This document shows positions 41,533-50,532 of a stretch of DNA of 64,000 nucleotides, in pieces. Source of the stretch: Streptosporangium brasiliense (GTDB lineage: Bacteria > Actinomycetota > Actinomycetes > Streptosporangiales > Streptosporangiaceae); assembly GCF_030811595.1 (NCBI RefSeq), contig NZ_JAUSRB010000002.1:7688001-7752000 (forward strand), read 5' to 3'. Position numbers and translations under genes: made by a program. Under the pieces are notes generated by a model. That model was not told where the DNA came from. It did no database searches and saw only the letters and a program-made list of their open reading frames with translations. The first letter of the stretch is position 1, and each line of letters starts with the position of its first letter.

Positions 41533-43017
41533 TCAGGCCACCTCGTCGGCGACGCCGTCGACGTCGGGGGCGCGCTCCCCGCCGATGTCGGCCATGTAGC
41601 TCATCCAGGTGTAGGCGGGATCACCGCGGCGCAGCAGCTCCTGATAGAGCCGCGCCGTCAGGTCGCGCCGCACTCCGGCGTAGGCGGGGGCCTCGTAGAC
41701 GTTGTGCAGCTCGTGCGGGTCGGCCTCCAGGTCGTAGAGCTCGTGCACGCTCTCGGGGTTGAACACCAGCTTGTGGCCGCGGTCCCTGAGCATGCGCTGG
41801 GAGTAGGGGAAGTGGTGGCCGTGGAACTCGGCGACCACCTGTGACCGCCCGTCCACCCGCTCCCCGTTGACCAGCGGGAGCAGGCTCCGGCCGTCGCAGG
41901 GCTCCTGCGGGGGCAGCCCGGCCAGGTCGAGGACCGTCGGGTTGAGGTCGATCAGCGTGGCGAACTCCTCGACGACCCGCGGCGGCGCGCCGGGGACGCG
42001 GACGATGCCGGGGATGCGGTAGATGTCCTCATACATCGCCGGACCCTTGTCGTTGAGCCGGTGGGCGCCGGTGAACTCGCCGTGGTCGGCGGTGAACACC
42101 ACCGCGGTCTCCTCCCACAGGCCCAGCTCTCGCAGCGCGCCGAGCAGGCGGCCGACCTGGTCGTCGATCATCGTGACGTAGCCCCAGTAGACCGCGATCA
42201 GCTTGCGCCAGGCGTCGGCGTCGAAGTGGTCGGCCGACCAGTATTCGGCGTAGCGGCGCTGCACGTCCGGCTTGCCGGCGAAGGTCTCGGCCATCGAGGC
42301 GGGCAGCGGCACCAGCTCGGGATCGTACATGTCGTAGTACTCGTCGGGGATCAGGTACGGCAGGTGCGGGCCGTACCAGTGGCAGGAGAGCACGAAGCGG
42401 CGGCCGCCGTCGTGGAAGTCGCGGGCGTAGCGTTCCAGCAGCTCCAGCGTACGGTCGGCCAGGAACGCCTCGACGGTCGCCTCGGCCGGCTGCCCGAGCC
42501 GGCCGGCGATCAGGTGGCCGCGCCCGGAGTCGTTGGGCGCCCGGCCGAAGACGGCCTCGCGCACCGCGAAGGGCGGGTGGCCGTGCTCCTTGAGCCAGCG
42601 CTCGTAGGAGGGGTGGTGGAAGGGGTTGAGCGCGCCCGGCAGGTGTTCGCCGTCCATGTCGTAGAACTCGGGGCCGCGCTCACGGCCGATGTGCCACTTG
42701 CCGACGTGGCCCAGGTTGTAGCCCGCGGCCAGCAGCGGCGCCGACAGGACGGGGTGGCCGTCGGCGACCTCGTCGCGGGCGCCGCCGTTGCGCTCGGGGT
42801 TGACCAGCAGGCCGTGCCTGAAGGGGTGCAGGCCGGTGAACAGCGACGCCCGCGCGGGGGTGCAGATCGCCGTCGGCGTGTAGAAGCGGTCGAAGCGGGC
42901 GCCCTCCGCGGCCAGACCGTCCAGTGCCGGCGTGCGCGCCACGGGGTTGCCATAGCAGCCGAGGGTGTCGACCCGATGCTGGTCTGTCATCAGGAAGAGG
43001 ACGTTGCGTGGGGTGGT
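41533..43017 (-). CDS. Type I sulfatase (formylglycine-dependent)
   Basis: A 494-residue sulfatase of the alkaline-phosphatase superfamily. The activation motif is C53-TPAR in FYTPTAICTPARASLFTG. Metal-binding residues are visible in LFLMTDQHRVDTLG and FTADHGEFTGAH. There is no signal peptide, so it acts in the cytoplasm on imported sulfate esters. I chose the GTG at 43017 because of the GGAGAGA just upstream; the ATG at 43038 is possible. It is the first gene of an operon with the importer and the formylglycine-generating enzyme. Confidence 0.94.
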   Translation of the reverse strand, partial: TTPRNVLFLMTDQHRVDTLGCYGNPVARTPALDGLAAEGARFDRFYTPTAICTPARASLFTGLHPFRHGLLVNPERNGGARDEVADGHPVLSAPLLAAGYNLGHVGKWHIGRERGPEFYDMDGEHLPGALNPFHHPSYERWLKEHGHPPFAVREAVFGRAPNDSGRGHLIAGRLGQPAEATVEAFLADRTLELLERYARDFHDGGRRFVLSCHWYGPHLPYLIPDEYYDMYDPELVPLPASMAETFAGKPDVQRRYAEYWSADHFDADAWRKLIAVYWGYVTMIDDQVGRLLGALRELGLWEETAVVFTADHGEFTGAHRLNDKGPAMYEDIYRIPGIVRVPGAPPRVVEEFATLIDLNPTVLDLAGLPPQEPCDGRSLLPLVNGERVDGRSQVVAEFHGHHFPYSQRMLRDRGHKLVFNPESVHELYDLEADPHELHNVYEAPAYAGVRRDLTARLYQELLRRGDPAYTWMSYMADIGGERAPDVDGVADEVA

Positions 43018-43212
43018 CACACTCTCTCCGATCATCATTTATTCCCAAGGCTTTACATTAATGACCGCGAAAGGGTGCGGCAAGAGGCAGGACATGATCC
43101 TTTGCAGCGACCGTCCACCCGGATGGCACCTGCTCAGCCCCGGGCGGGCCCGCCCGAAAGGGCGCGCGGCGGCCCGGGAAGGGAACGTGGATCTTCCGGA
43201 GGGTGGCGGAAA

Positions 43213-44400
43213 TCAGCCGCTGGCGGGGCGCAGATGCGCGGGGATCGCGGGCTCCTCGTGGAGCAGGAGGGCGATGGCGCCCATGGCCGAGGCGTTCACG
43301 CCGAGATCGGCGGGTGTCACCTCGATGGCGCGGGAGGAGTTCGGCAGGGAGAGCCGGGCGATCGCGGCACGGATCGGCTCCAGGACCAGGCTGCCGAGCG
43401 AGGCGAGCTCACCGCCCACCACCACGCGCTCGGGATCGAGCTGGACCACGGTGTCGGCCAGGATCCGCCCCAGGTCGGCGGCGGCCGCGGCGATCAGCTC
43501 GCACACCTCGGGGACCCGGTCCTGCGCCGCGCCGACCAGCGCGTCGAGGTCGGCGAGGCGGACGCCCCGCGCCGCGCAGGACTCTAGCAGTGCCCGGCCG
43601 CCGATACGCCGCTCCAGGCAGCCCCGGCTGCCGCAGTGGCAGGCGGGGCCGTCGGGGTCCAGCGAGACGTGGCCGATCTCCCCCGCCGCGCCGTGCGCGC
43701 CCCGCACGAGCCGGCCGCCCACGATGAAGCCGCCCCCCACCCCGACCGACCAGCGCACGTAGACCATGTCGTCGACCGACCGGGCCGCGCCCCAGGTGTT
43801 CTCGGCCAGCGCCGCCAGCCTGGCGTTGTTGTCGACCGCGACGCGCACGCCGAACTCCCGCTCCAGGCGCTCGGTGACCGGCGTGTAGCGCGCGGGCACG
43901 ATGCCCGCGGGCAGGGCCGGGTCGTCCATGACCCCGACGAGGCCCAGCCCGATCGCCTCCAGCGCGCCGAGGCGCACCCCCCGCTCCCCGATCACCCGCC
44001 GGATCAGCCGCACCGCGGCCTCCGCCTGCTCGGTGACGCCGGCGTCCTCGGGGACGTCCTCCATGCCGGTGGCGATGATCTGGTGCGAGACGTTGGCCAC
44101 GGCCAGGTGGACCCGGTGGCGGGCCAGGTCGAGGCCGACGAGCTGGCCCGCCTCCGGGCTGAGCGCCACAAGCGTCGCGGGGCGGCCGCGCCCGCGCGCG
44201 CCGGAGACGGGCGCCTCGACCTCGACGACCGCGCCCCGCTCGACCATCTCGGAGATGATCGCGAACAGCGTGGTGCGGGACAGGCCGGTACGATTGATCA
44301 GCTCGGTACGGCTCAGCGCCCCCGATGAGCGCAATGCGTCGAGCACCGCCTCCTCGTGCACCCGGCGGAGTCGCTGCAGCGCGTCGGTGGGCCTGGTCAT
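43213..44400 (-). CDS. ROK-family transcriptional regulator
   Basis: A 395-residue ROK repressor: winged HTH at the N-terminus (RTELINRTGLSRTTLFAIIS), ROK sugar-kinase-like domain (GLDLARHRVHLAVANVS, GAAGEIGHVSLD) and the intact zinc motif CHCGSRGC. It lies upstream of the sulfatase on the same strand and is divergent from the secreted hexosaminidase. It is positioned to control both with a sugar effector, perhaps an amino sugar or a sulfated one. The motif GGAATAAATGA appears near its own start and near the sulfatase start. Confidence 0.93.
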   Translation of the reverse strand: MTRPTDALQRLRRVHEEAVLDALRSSGALSRTELINRTGLSRTTLFAIISEMVERGAVVEVEAPVSGARGRGRPATLVALSPEAGQLVGLDLARHRVHLAVANVSHQIIATGMEDVPEDAGVTEQAEAAVRLIRRVIGERGVRLGALEAIGLGLVGVMDDPALPAGIVPARYTPVTERLEREFGVRVAVDNNARLAALAENTWGAARSVDDMVYVRWSVGVGGGFIVGGRLVRGAHGAAGEIGHVSLDPDGPACHCGSRGCLERRIGGRALLESCAARGVRLADLDALVGAAQDRVPEVCELIAAAAADLGRILADTVVQLDPERVVVGGELASLGSLVLEPIRAAIARLSLPNSSRAIEVTPADLGVNASAMGAIALLLHEEPAIPAHLRPASG

Positions 44401-44716
44401 GGAGCCATGATGGCGCCCCCGGACCAATATAGTCAACTCTTCGGAATAAATGACGTCAAGAGGGCACCCGGTCCGGGATGCCGGGCCACCGGCTCCCGCC
44501 CCCTCGATATTTTCCGATCCGTTGATGGAAAGACGCCCGCACCGACAGCCGGCCGCCCTCCAGACAGGAACGCCCCAGAACCTGGACCACCATCCGACCC
44601 ATTTATGTCCGAAGCATTGACGTAATAGGGCGCGGCGCCCACACTCTGGCGTTACCGAGTGCCACATCGGAAGCACGCCCGGCCGGTACCGGGCGGATGC
44701 CGCGAAGGAGCCCCCC
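44401..44716. promoter_or_regulatory. Divergent promoter region, ROK and GH20
   Basis: About 316 bp. GGAATAAATGA occurs at about 44443-44453; the reverse-oriented copy lies at about 43030-43040, before the sulfatase. Also present is catttatgtccgaagcattg at about 44600. No gene is seen. It probably holds operators for the ROK protein. Confidence 0.35.
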
Positions 44717-47188
44717 ATGCCGGATGCCCCGTCCCGTCCCCCCTTGCGGCCGCGACGCCGCCCGATCTCCGCCGCCCTGCCTGCCCTGCTCACCGCAGCC
44801 CTCCCGGCGCTGCTCGCCGCGGCGCTGCTCGCGCCACCGGGCGCCGCGCAGGCGTCCGCCGCCTCCCCCACCTCCTCCCCCACCCCGGTCAACCTCGCCC
44901 TGACCGGCACGGCCACCGCCTCCAGCGTCGAACTCGACCGCGACGACTTCGTCGCGGCGCACGTCAACGACGGCGCCCCGGGCACCCGCTGGTCGTCGAA
45001 GTACCAGGACGACAACTGGGTGCAGGTCGCGCTGGCCAGGCCGGCCGCGGTCGACCATGTCAAGATCTCCTGGCCCAACGCCTGCGCCCGTGAGTTCGTC
45101 CTGCAGACCTCGGCCGACGGTGCCACCTGGACCGACGTCGCCGACCTGCGGCGCGACACCTGTCCCCGGACCGACGTCATAGAGGTGGGGTCCAAGGACC
45201 CGGTGTCCTTCGTCCGGATGCAGGGACGCCAGCGCTGGGCGGCCTACGGATACTCGGTCTCGGAGTTCGAGATCTGGGACCGCCCGGCCGCGCCGCCCGA
45301 GCCGACGCTCGGCCTGCTGCCCGAGCCGGTGTCGGTCCAGGAGCACGGCGGCACGCCGTTCACCCTGCACGCCAACACCCGCATCGTCGCCCTCGGCGAC
45401 GGCGCCAAGGCGCCGGCGGAGTATCTGGCCGGTGTGCTCCGCCGGTCGACCGGGCACCGCCTGCCCGTCGCCGGCCGGGGATGGGGACCCGCGCCGATCG
45501 TCATCGACGTCGGGCCGGGGAAGGGGCCCGCCGGTCACGAGGCCGAGGGGTACACGCTCACCGCCACCGCCGACCGCGTCAGGATCGGCGCCGCCACTCC
45601 CAACGGCGCGCTCAACGGCGTGCAGACGCTGCGCCAACTGCTGCCCCAGTGGGTGGAGTCCGACACCGTCGTCGCCGCCGACTGGACGGTGCCCGCGGTG
45701 ACGATCACCGACTACCCCCGCTTCGAGCACCGCGGCGTGATGCTCGACGTCGCCCGCAGCTTCTACCCCGTGGAGGAGGTCAAGGCCACCATCGACGCCG
45801 CGGCGCAGTTCAAGATCAACCGCCTCCACCTGCACCTGACCGACGACCAGGGGTGGCGCATCGCGATCGACGACCCACGGGACAACCCGTCCGGCATCGA
45901 CTACGGCCTGCTCACCGGGGTGAGCGGCGCCACCGCGATGACGTACAACGCCAGTGGCCAGCTGATGGGCACCGAGCTGGGCATCACCGGCCACTACACG
46001 AAGGCCGACTACGCCGAGATAGTCCGTCACGCCGCCGAGAACGGCATGACGGTGATCCCCGAGATCGACATGCCCGGCCACACCAACGCCGCGCTGCACG
46101 CGATCCCGCAGCTCAACACCCCCGGTGCCCGGCCACGGCCGCAACCGGGGCAGGCGACCGTGCCGCACAACGGCACCGGCTCGGTCGGCTACTCGTCGTT
46201 CGACGCCGGCAGCGACGTGACGTACGAGTTCGTCAGGCACGTCCTCACCGAGATCTCCGAGATGACCCCGGGGCCGTATCTGCACATCGGTGGCGACGAG
46301 GCGCATGTCACCGACCACGCCGACTACACGACGATGGTCGACGCGTTCACGCGGGACGTCGCCTCCCTCGGCAAGACCGTCGTCGGCTGGAACGAATACG
46401 CCGGGACCGCGCTCCCGCAGGGCAAGGCCGTCGTCCAGTTCTGGAACGGCAACCGCAGCGCCGTGGCCGCGGCGGTGAACAACCGCGGCGCCAAGGTGAT
46501 CCTCTCCCCCGCGGCCAACACCTACGTGCCGCAGAAGCAGGACTCCCGCCAGCCTCAGGGCGGCACGTGGGCGTGCGGCGGGCCGTGCGGGCTGGACCGC
46601 CACTACAACTGGGATCCCGGCACGTTCGTCCCCGGCATCCAGGAGAGCAGCGTGCTGGGCGTCGAGTCGGCCCTGTGGGGGGAGTTCATCCGGCGCGTCG
46701 GGCAGGCGCAGTACTACAGCTTCCCGCGGGTCATCGCCACGGCCGAGGTCGGCTGGAGCCCGCAGTCGCGGCGCGACTACGGCGACTTCACCACGCGCCT
46801 GTCCAAGGCCGGCGGCCGGCTGACGGTCCAGGGGACGAACTTCTTCCCCACCGCCGACGTCGCCTGGCGGATGGACGTGCTCGGCGCGCCGACGACCGCC
46901 AGGAGCGGCGAGCCGGCCCGCGCCACCTGGACCGTCACCGCTCCGGGACACGCGTCCGGTGACCTCGCGGCCACCGTCACCTGGAGCGACGGGGTGGAGG
47001 AGGACGTCGCGCTGACGACCGCGCGCCCGGCGAGCATCCCCGGCATGCAGGTCAACGACGCGTTCACCGCGGAGTCCGGACGCGTCTTCGACCAGCCGGG
47101 GAAGTACACCGGGACGCTCTCGGTCCGCGTGCCCGGCCGCTCACCGGTCGAAGGGCGGCTGACCGTCACCGTCGGCGACCACGACTGA
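44717..47188 (+). CDS. Secreted GH20 beta-N-acetylhexosaminidase with F5/8 type C domain
   Basis: An 823-residue exported enzyme. It has a long signal (about 1-47, ALPALLTAALPALLAAALLA), then an F5/8 type C carbohydrate-binding domain (about 55-190), a GH20b domain, and a catalytic TIM barrel with HLHLTDDQGWRIAI, IPEIDMPGHT and Asp527-Glu528 in HIGGDEAHVT. A C-terminal beta domain (about 710-820) ends the protein. It should release terminal HexNAc from external polymers or glycans. The ROK regulator is divergent. The substrate may be partly sulfated, given the sulfatase cluster next to it. Confidence 0.94.
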   Translation: MPDAPSRPPLRPRRRPISAALPALLTAALPALLAAALLAPPGAAQASAASPTSSPTPVNLALTGTATASSVELDRDDFVAAHVNDGAPGTRWSSKYQDDNWVQVALARPAAVDHVKISWPNACAREFVLQTSADGATWTDVADLRRDTCPRTDVIEVGSKDPVSFVRMQGRQRWAAYGYSVSEFEIWDRPAAPPEPTLGLLPEPVSVQEHGGTPFTLHANTRIVALGDGAKAPAEYLAGVLRRSTGHRLPVAGRGWGPAPIVIDVGPGKGPAGHEAEGYTLTATADRVRIGAATPNGALNGVQTLRQLLPQWVESDTVVAADWTVPAVTITDYPRFEHRGVMLDVARSFYPVEEVKATIDAAAQFKINRLHLHLTDDQGWRIAIDDPRDNPSGIDYGLLTGVSGATAMTYNASGQLMGTELGITGHYTKADYAEIVRHAAENGMTVIPEIDMPGHTNAALHAIPQLNTPGARPRPQPGQATVPHNGTGSVGYSSFDAGSDVTYEFVRHVLTEISEMTPGPYLHIGGDEAHVTDHADYTTMVDAFTRDVASLGKTVVGWNEYAGTALPQGKAVVQFWNGNRSAVAAAVNNRGAKVILSPAANTYVPQKQDSRQPQGGTWACGGPCGLDRHYNWDPGTFVPGIQESSVLGVESALWGEFIRRVGQAQYYSFPRVIATAEVGWSPQSRRDYGDFTTRLSKAGGRLTVQGTNFFPTADVAWRMDVLGAPTTARSGEPARATWTVTAPGHASGDLAATVTWSDGVEEDVALTTARPASIPGMQVNDAFTAESGRVFDQPGKYTGTLSVRVPGRSPVEGRLTVTVGDHD

Positions 47189-47194
47189 CGTCGA

Positions 47195-48394
47195 TCAGTC
47201 CCGTACGGCCCGGCCGGCGACGGCGGCGGTCAGCACCATGAGGACCGCGACCGCGCCGCCGAGCACCATGACGGCCGACGGGGAGGCGGCGTCCACCACG
47301 ACACCTCCGAGCAGGGCACCGATGGCGATGGTGGCCTGGAAGGACGAGGTGAACAGGATGGAGGCCGCCTCCGTCGCGTGCGGCGCCGAGGTGGCGAACC
47401 AGATCTGCGAGCAGACCGGGACGGCGCCGTAGGCCAGCCCCCACACGACGAGCAGCACGACCGCGCCGATGTCTCCCGTGCCGAGGACCGGCAGCAGCAG
47501 GGTCGCGCCGGCGAGCATGCAGCCGCTGGTGATGAAGGTGGCCCGCAGGCGGCGGGTCACCGTCACGCCCGCGACGAAGTTGCCGACGATGCCGGCGACG
47601 CCGTACACGAGCAGGAACACGGTGATCAGGTCGGGGCTCACCCCGGTGACCTGCCGCAGGAAAGGGGTCACATAGGTGTAGGTGCCGAAATGGGCCGTCA
47701 CTATGAGAACCGTCAGAACGAGCCCGACCCGGACGCCGGGACTGCGGAACAGGCCGCCGAGGACCTTCAACCGCGTCACCTGGACGGCGGGCAGCGGCGG
47801 CACCAGCACGATCAGCGCGAGGAGCACCCCCAGCGCCAGCACCCCCATGACGACGAAGGCCGTCCGCCAGCCCGCGAGATGCCCGATGAAGGTGCCCGCG
47901 GGCACCCCGAGCACGGATCCCAGCGGGACGGCGGAGAAGATCACCGCGGTCGCGGTGCCGGCCTGCCCCGCCGGCACCAGCCGTCCGGCGAGACCGGCGC
48001 CGATCGACCAGAAGCCGCCGATGACCAGCCCGACCAGGACCCGGGAGACCACCATGACCCAGTAGGCCGGCGCGGCGGCCGCGAGGAAGTCGGCGACCGC
48101 CAGCAGGAGCATCAGGGCGCACAGCATCAGGCGCCGGTCGAGCCGTCCGGTCGCGACGGTGACCACCGGGGCGGCGACCGCGGCCAGGACGCCGGGGACC
48201 GTCATCATCAGGCCCGCCGCGCCGTCGGAGACGTCGAAGCTGGACCCGATGGGCGTCAGCAGGCCGATCGGCAGGATCTCGGCGGTGACGATCGAGAAGA
48301 TCCCCAGCATCACTGAGACGACGGCCAGCCAGCCGATCAGCGGTGATCGCGCCGGAGCGGCGGCAGGGGAGGTAGGAGAGGTGATTACGGACAT
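47195..48394 (-). CDS. MFS transporter, DHA1/sugar-efflux-like family
   Basis: A 399-residue 12-helix major-facilitator protein. The N-terminal motif GWLAVVSVMLGIFSIVTAEI then LPIGLLTPI, and the motif A-like GRLDRRLML, place it with DHA1 exporters of the YdhP/AraJ/Cmr type. It probably exports drugs or sugars. The start at 48394 is divergent from the phosphotransferase at 48557. It ends 6 bp from the convergent hexosaminidase gene. Confidence 0.9.
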   Translation of the reverse strand: MSVITSPTSPAAAPARSPLIGWLAVVSVMLGIFSIVTAEILPIGLLTPIGSSFDVSDGAAGLMMTVPGVLAAVAAPVVTVATGRLDRRLMLCALMLLLAVADFLAAAAPAYWVMVVSRVLVGLVIGGFWSIGAGLAGRLVPAGQAGTATAVIFSAVPLGSVLGVPAGTFIGHLAGWRTAFVVMGVLALGVLLALIVLVPPLPAVQVTRLKVLGGLFRSPGVRVGLVLTVLIVTAHFGTYTYVTPFLRQVTGVSPDLITVFLLVYGVAGIVGNFVAGVTVTRRLRATFITSGCMLAGATLLLPVLGTGDIGAVVLLVVWGLAYGAVPVCSQIWFATSAPHATEAASILFTSSFQATIAIGALLGGVVVDAASPSAVMVLGGAVAVLMVLTAAVAGRAVRD

Positions 48395-48556
48395 GCGCCC
48401 AGTCCAGCAGCCGTCGCAGCCGTCGGCTGGCGGGTTTGAGACCTCACCATCGGGGCCGGACGGCCCGGCTCACCGCCCGCCTCGCACCTTCTGGAGGCGG
48501 GCGGAGAGCCGTCCTCACGGACGGATGCCGCGGGCGGATCCGGTTAGGGTGCTCTC

Positions 48557-49489
48557 ATGATCTACGCAGAGACCCCGCTGACCGATGCCGTACGGCGGGC
48601 CGTCGCCGAGGTGTGGGGGGTCCGCGGAGAAGGAGAGCGGCTGCACGGGGGCGAGGAGTCCTCGGCCTACCGGCTCGGCGACCACGTGGTGCGGATCGGC
48701 CCCCGGTCGTGGGGCACGGCCGAGGCCGAATGGTGCCACGCGATCGGCCTGCACGCCGCCGCCCGGCTGCCCGAGGCGGTGGCGCCGGTGTCCACCCCCG
48801 AGGGCACGACCGTCACGCGGGTCGAGGGCCGTCCGGTCTCGCTCTGGCCGTACGTCGAGGGCACCTGGCCCGATCCCGCGCTGCCCGGGCAGCGCGCGCA
48901 GGGCGCGCGGCTGCTGGCCCGGCTCCACGAGGCGCTGGCCACCGCCCGCCCCGGGCCCCGCCCTGTCCCCGCCTACCAGGAGTTCGGCCTGTACGGCGTG
49001 CCCGGTGTGCCCGCCGCCGCGGGGACGCCCTCGCCGGAGGGGGCTCAGCACCCCACCGACCTGCCCGAGCTCGCCGACCCCGGGCTCGATCGCTGGCTGG
49101 CGGACTTCCACCGCACTCGTCCGAGACGGCATCCGCTGCACGGCGATTACCACACCGGCAACACGCTGGCCCGCGACGGCGTGATCCGGGCCGTGCTCGA
49201 CTGGGACGAGGCGTTCGTCGGCGCACCGGAGGTGGAGCTGGCCGCCGCCGCGATCGAATGGGGTGACGACGGGCCGGGTCCCGCCAAGGAGTTCGTCGAC
49301 GTCTACCTGGAGGCGGGCGGCACCGCCGGGGAACTCGACGAGGAGACGCTGGCCCAGCTGATCCGCCACAAGCTGCGCAGGGAGGCCGCCTACTTCCACA
49401 GGGCCGTCGCCCGTGGTGTGGTGCACGACGAAGAGGACCGCGACTACCACCGGGACCGGGTCGAGCTGTTCCACCGGCTACGCCCCTGA
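48557..49489 (+). CDS. APH-family phosphotransferase
   Basis: A 310-residue APH-superfamily kinase. The catalytic Brenner motif is HPLHGDYHTGN and the metal Asp is in VLDWDEAF. Resistance and metabolic kinases (aminoglycoside, homoserine, fructosamine) share this fold; the substrate is not readable. The ATG at 48557 has no strong Shine-Dalgarno. It shares a promoter region with the efflux pump, which would fit a small detoxification pair. Confidence 0.88.
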   Translation: MIYAETPLTDAVRRAVAEVWGVRGEGERLHGGEESSAYRLGDHVVRIGPRSWGTAEAEWCHAIGLHAAARLPEAVAPVSTPEGTTVTRVEGRPVSLWPYVEGTWPDPALPGQRAQGARLLARLHEALATARPGPRPVPAYQEFGLYGVPGVPAAAGTPSPEGAQHPTDLPELADPGLDRWLADFHRTRPRRHPLHGDYHTGNTLARDGVIRAVLDWDEAFVGAPEVELAAAAIEWGDDGPGPAKEFVDVYLEAGGTAGELDEETLAQLIRHKLRREAAYFHRAVARGVVHDEEDRDYHRDRVELFHRLRP

Positions 49490-49560
49490 CCCGCCCCTGA
49501 CCCGCTCCACCCCTGACCTGCCCCCGTTCCTGACCCGCTCCGTCCCGACCGGCGGGGCTC
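49490..49560. repeat. Short degenerate CCCCTGACCCG repeats
   Basis: Four or five copies of (C)CCTGACCYGCYCC follow the phosphotransferase stop. Slippage-type repeat; no hairpin seen. Confidence 0.6.
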
Positions 49561-49634
49561 CGGCGACGGTCACGGCCGTCATGGGCCGCAGACGCCCGCC
49601 CCGCGGCGGCGTGCCCGGCGCGTCGGCGGCCCGG

Positions 49635-50465
49635 TCAGCCCTTGCGCATCCGGTAGGCGCGCTGCCGGCAGGCGCGGGAGCAGTAGTCCCGCGGCCGGCC
49701 GGTGGCCGCCGGGGCAACCGGCTTACCGCACACCGTGCACCGTGTTTCGTCACGACTTTCGTCACTGGTTCCGTCATGGATGAGAGCCTCGATCCCGTCG
49801 AGCACCCGCTGCAGGCCGAACTCGAACGGGTCCAGCGGCGCGTCGTACCCCCCCTCCCGGTAGATGCGGCTCAGCGTCGGATACCGGTCCAGGTGCTGGA
49901 AGAGCGAGGTGCGACCCCCCCACCACTCCTCCTCGCCGACACCGGTGCGCCGCTCGGTCCGCTCGGTCCGCACCACCTGCCGGGCGGCGCTCTCGACGAA
50001 CCCGCCGACGAGGGTCACCACCGCCACCACCTGCGCGGGCGGCAGTCCGGCCCGCGACGCCGCCGCCAGCGCCCGCTCGAAGCCGGCCACGGCGTTGGGC
50101 CCGGGCACCTGCCGCGGCTCCGACGACTCGACCAGCCACGGGTGCCGCAGGTAGCGCGCCAGCCCGTCCCGCGCCCACGCCTCCAGCTCCGCCCGCCAGC
50201 CTCCCGCGTGATCGGCACCGGAGCCCCCCGGCCCGCCCAGCACCTCGTCGCGCATGAGGGCGACCAGCTCCGACTTGCCCGGCACATGGCGGTAGAGCGA
50301 CATGGTGGTGAAGCCGAGCCGCTCGGCGACCCGCCGCATGGAGACCGCGGCCAGGCCCTCCGCGTCGGCCAGCTCGATCGCGGCCCGCACGATCCGCTCC
50401 AGGCTGAGGCCGCGCCTGGAGCCCGTCCCCCACAGCAGTTCGGTGCTGCGCTCCGGATCCGCCAT
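49635..50465 (-). CDS. TetR-family regulator with C-terminal Cys-rich (zinc-ribbon-like) tail
   Basis: A 276-residue regulator. The N-terminal HTH is VSMRRVAERLGFTTMSLYRH, followed by a TetR ligand domain of the TetR_C type. Unusually, the last 34 residues form a cysteine tail, CTVCGKPVAPAATGRPRDYC then SRACRQRAYRMRK, a C-x2-C-x14-C-x3-C pattern likely to bind zinc. The ATG at 50465 has GGGAGGGGAG. Two dyads of identical design at 50482-50516 lie in the divergent promoter to the beta-helix gene, so it probably represses that gene and itself. Confidence 0.9.
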   Translation of the reverse strand: MADPERSTELLWGTGSRRGLSLERIVRAAIELADAEGLAAVSMRRVAERLGFTTMSLYRHVPGKSELVALMRDEVLGGPGGSGADHAGGWRAELEAWARDGLARYLRHPWLVESSEPRQVPGPNAVAGFERALAAASRAGLPPAQVVAVVTLVGGFVESAARQVVRTERTERRTGVGEEEWWGGRTSLFQHLDRYPTLSRIYREGGYDAPLDPFEFGLQRVLDGIEALIHDGTSDESRDETRCTVCGKPVAPAATGRPRDYCSRACRQRAYRMRKG

Positions 50466-50481
50466 CTTGACTCCCCTCCCT

Positions 50482-50516
50482 GTATATGCTGTATACCAGA
50501 TGTGTACGCCATACAC
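50482..50516. promoter_or_regulatory. Two tandem TetR operator dyads, GTRTA-N5-TAYAC
   Basis: GTATATGCTGTATAC (50482-50496) and GTGTACGCCATACAC (50502-50516) share arms GTRTA/TAYAC with 5-bp centres, and their centres are 20 bp apart. Confidence 0.7.
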
Positions 50517-50532
50517 ATGAGAGGACATCTCA

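Noticed and set aside
44603..46951. 782-codon open frame opposite the secreted GH20
   Set aside because: Antisense shadow of a clear GH20 gene; long open frames are expected on the complement at this GC content.
49490..49560. Terminator after the phosphotransferase
   Set aside because: Repeated CCCCTGACCCG units are direct, not inverted, and give no hairpin.
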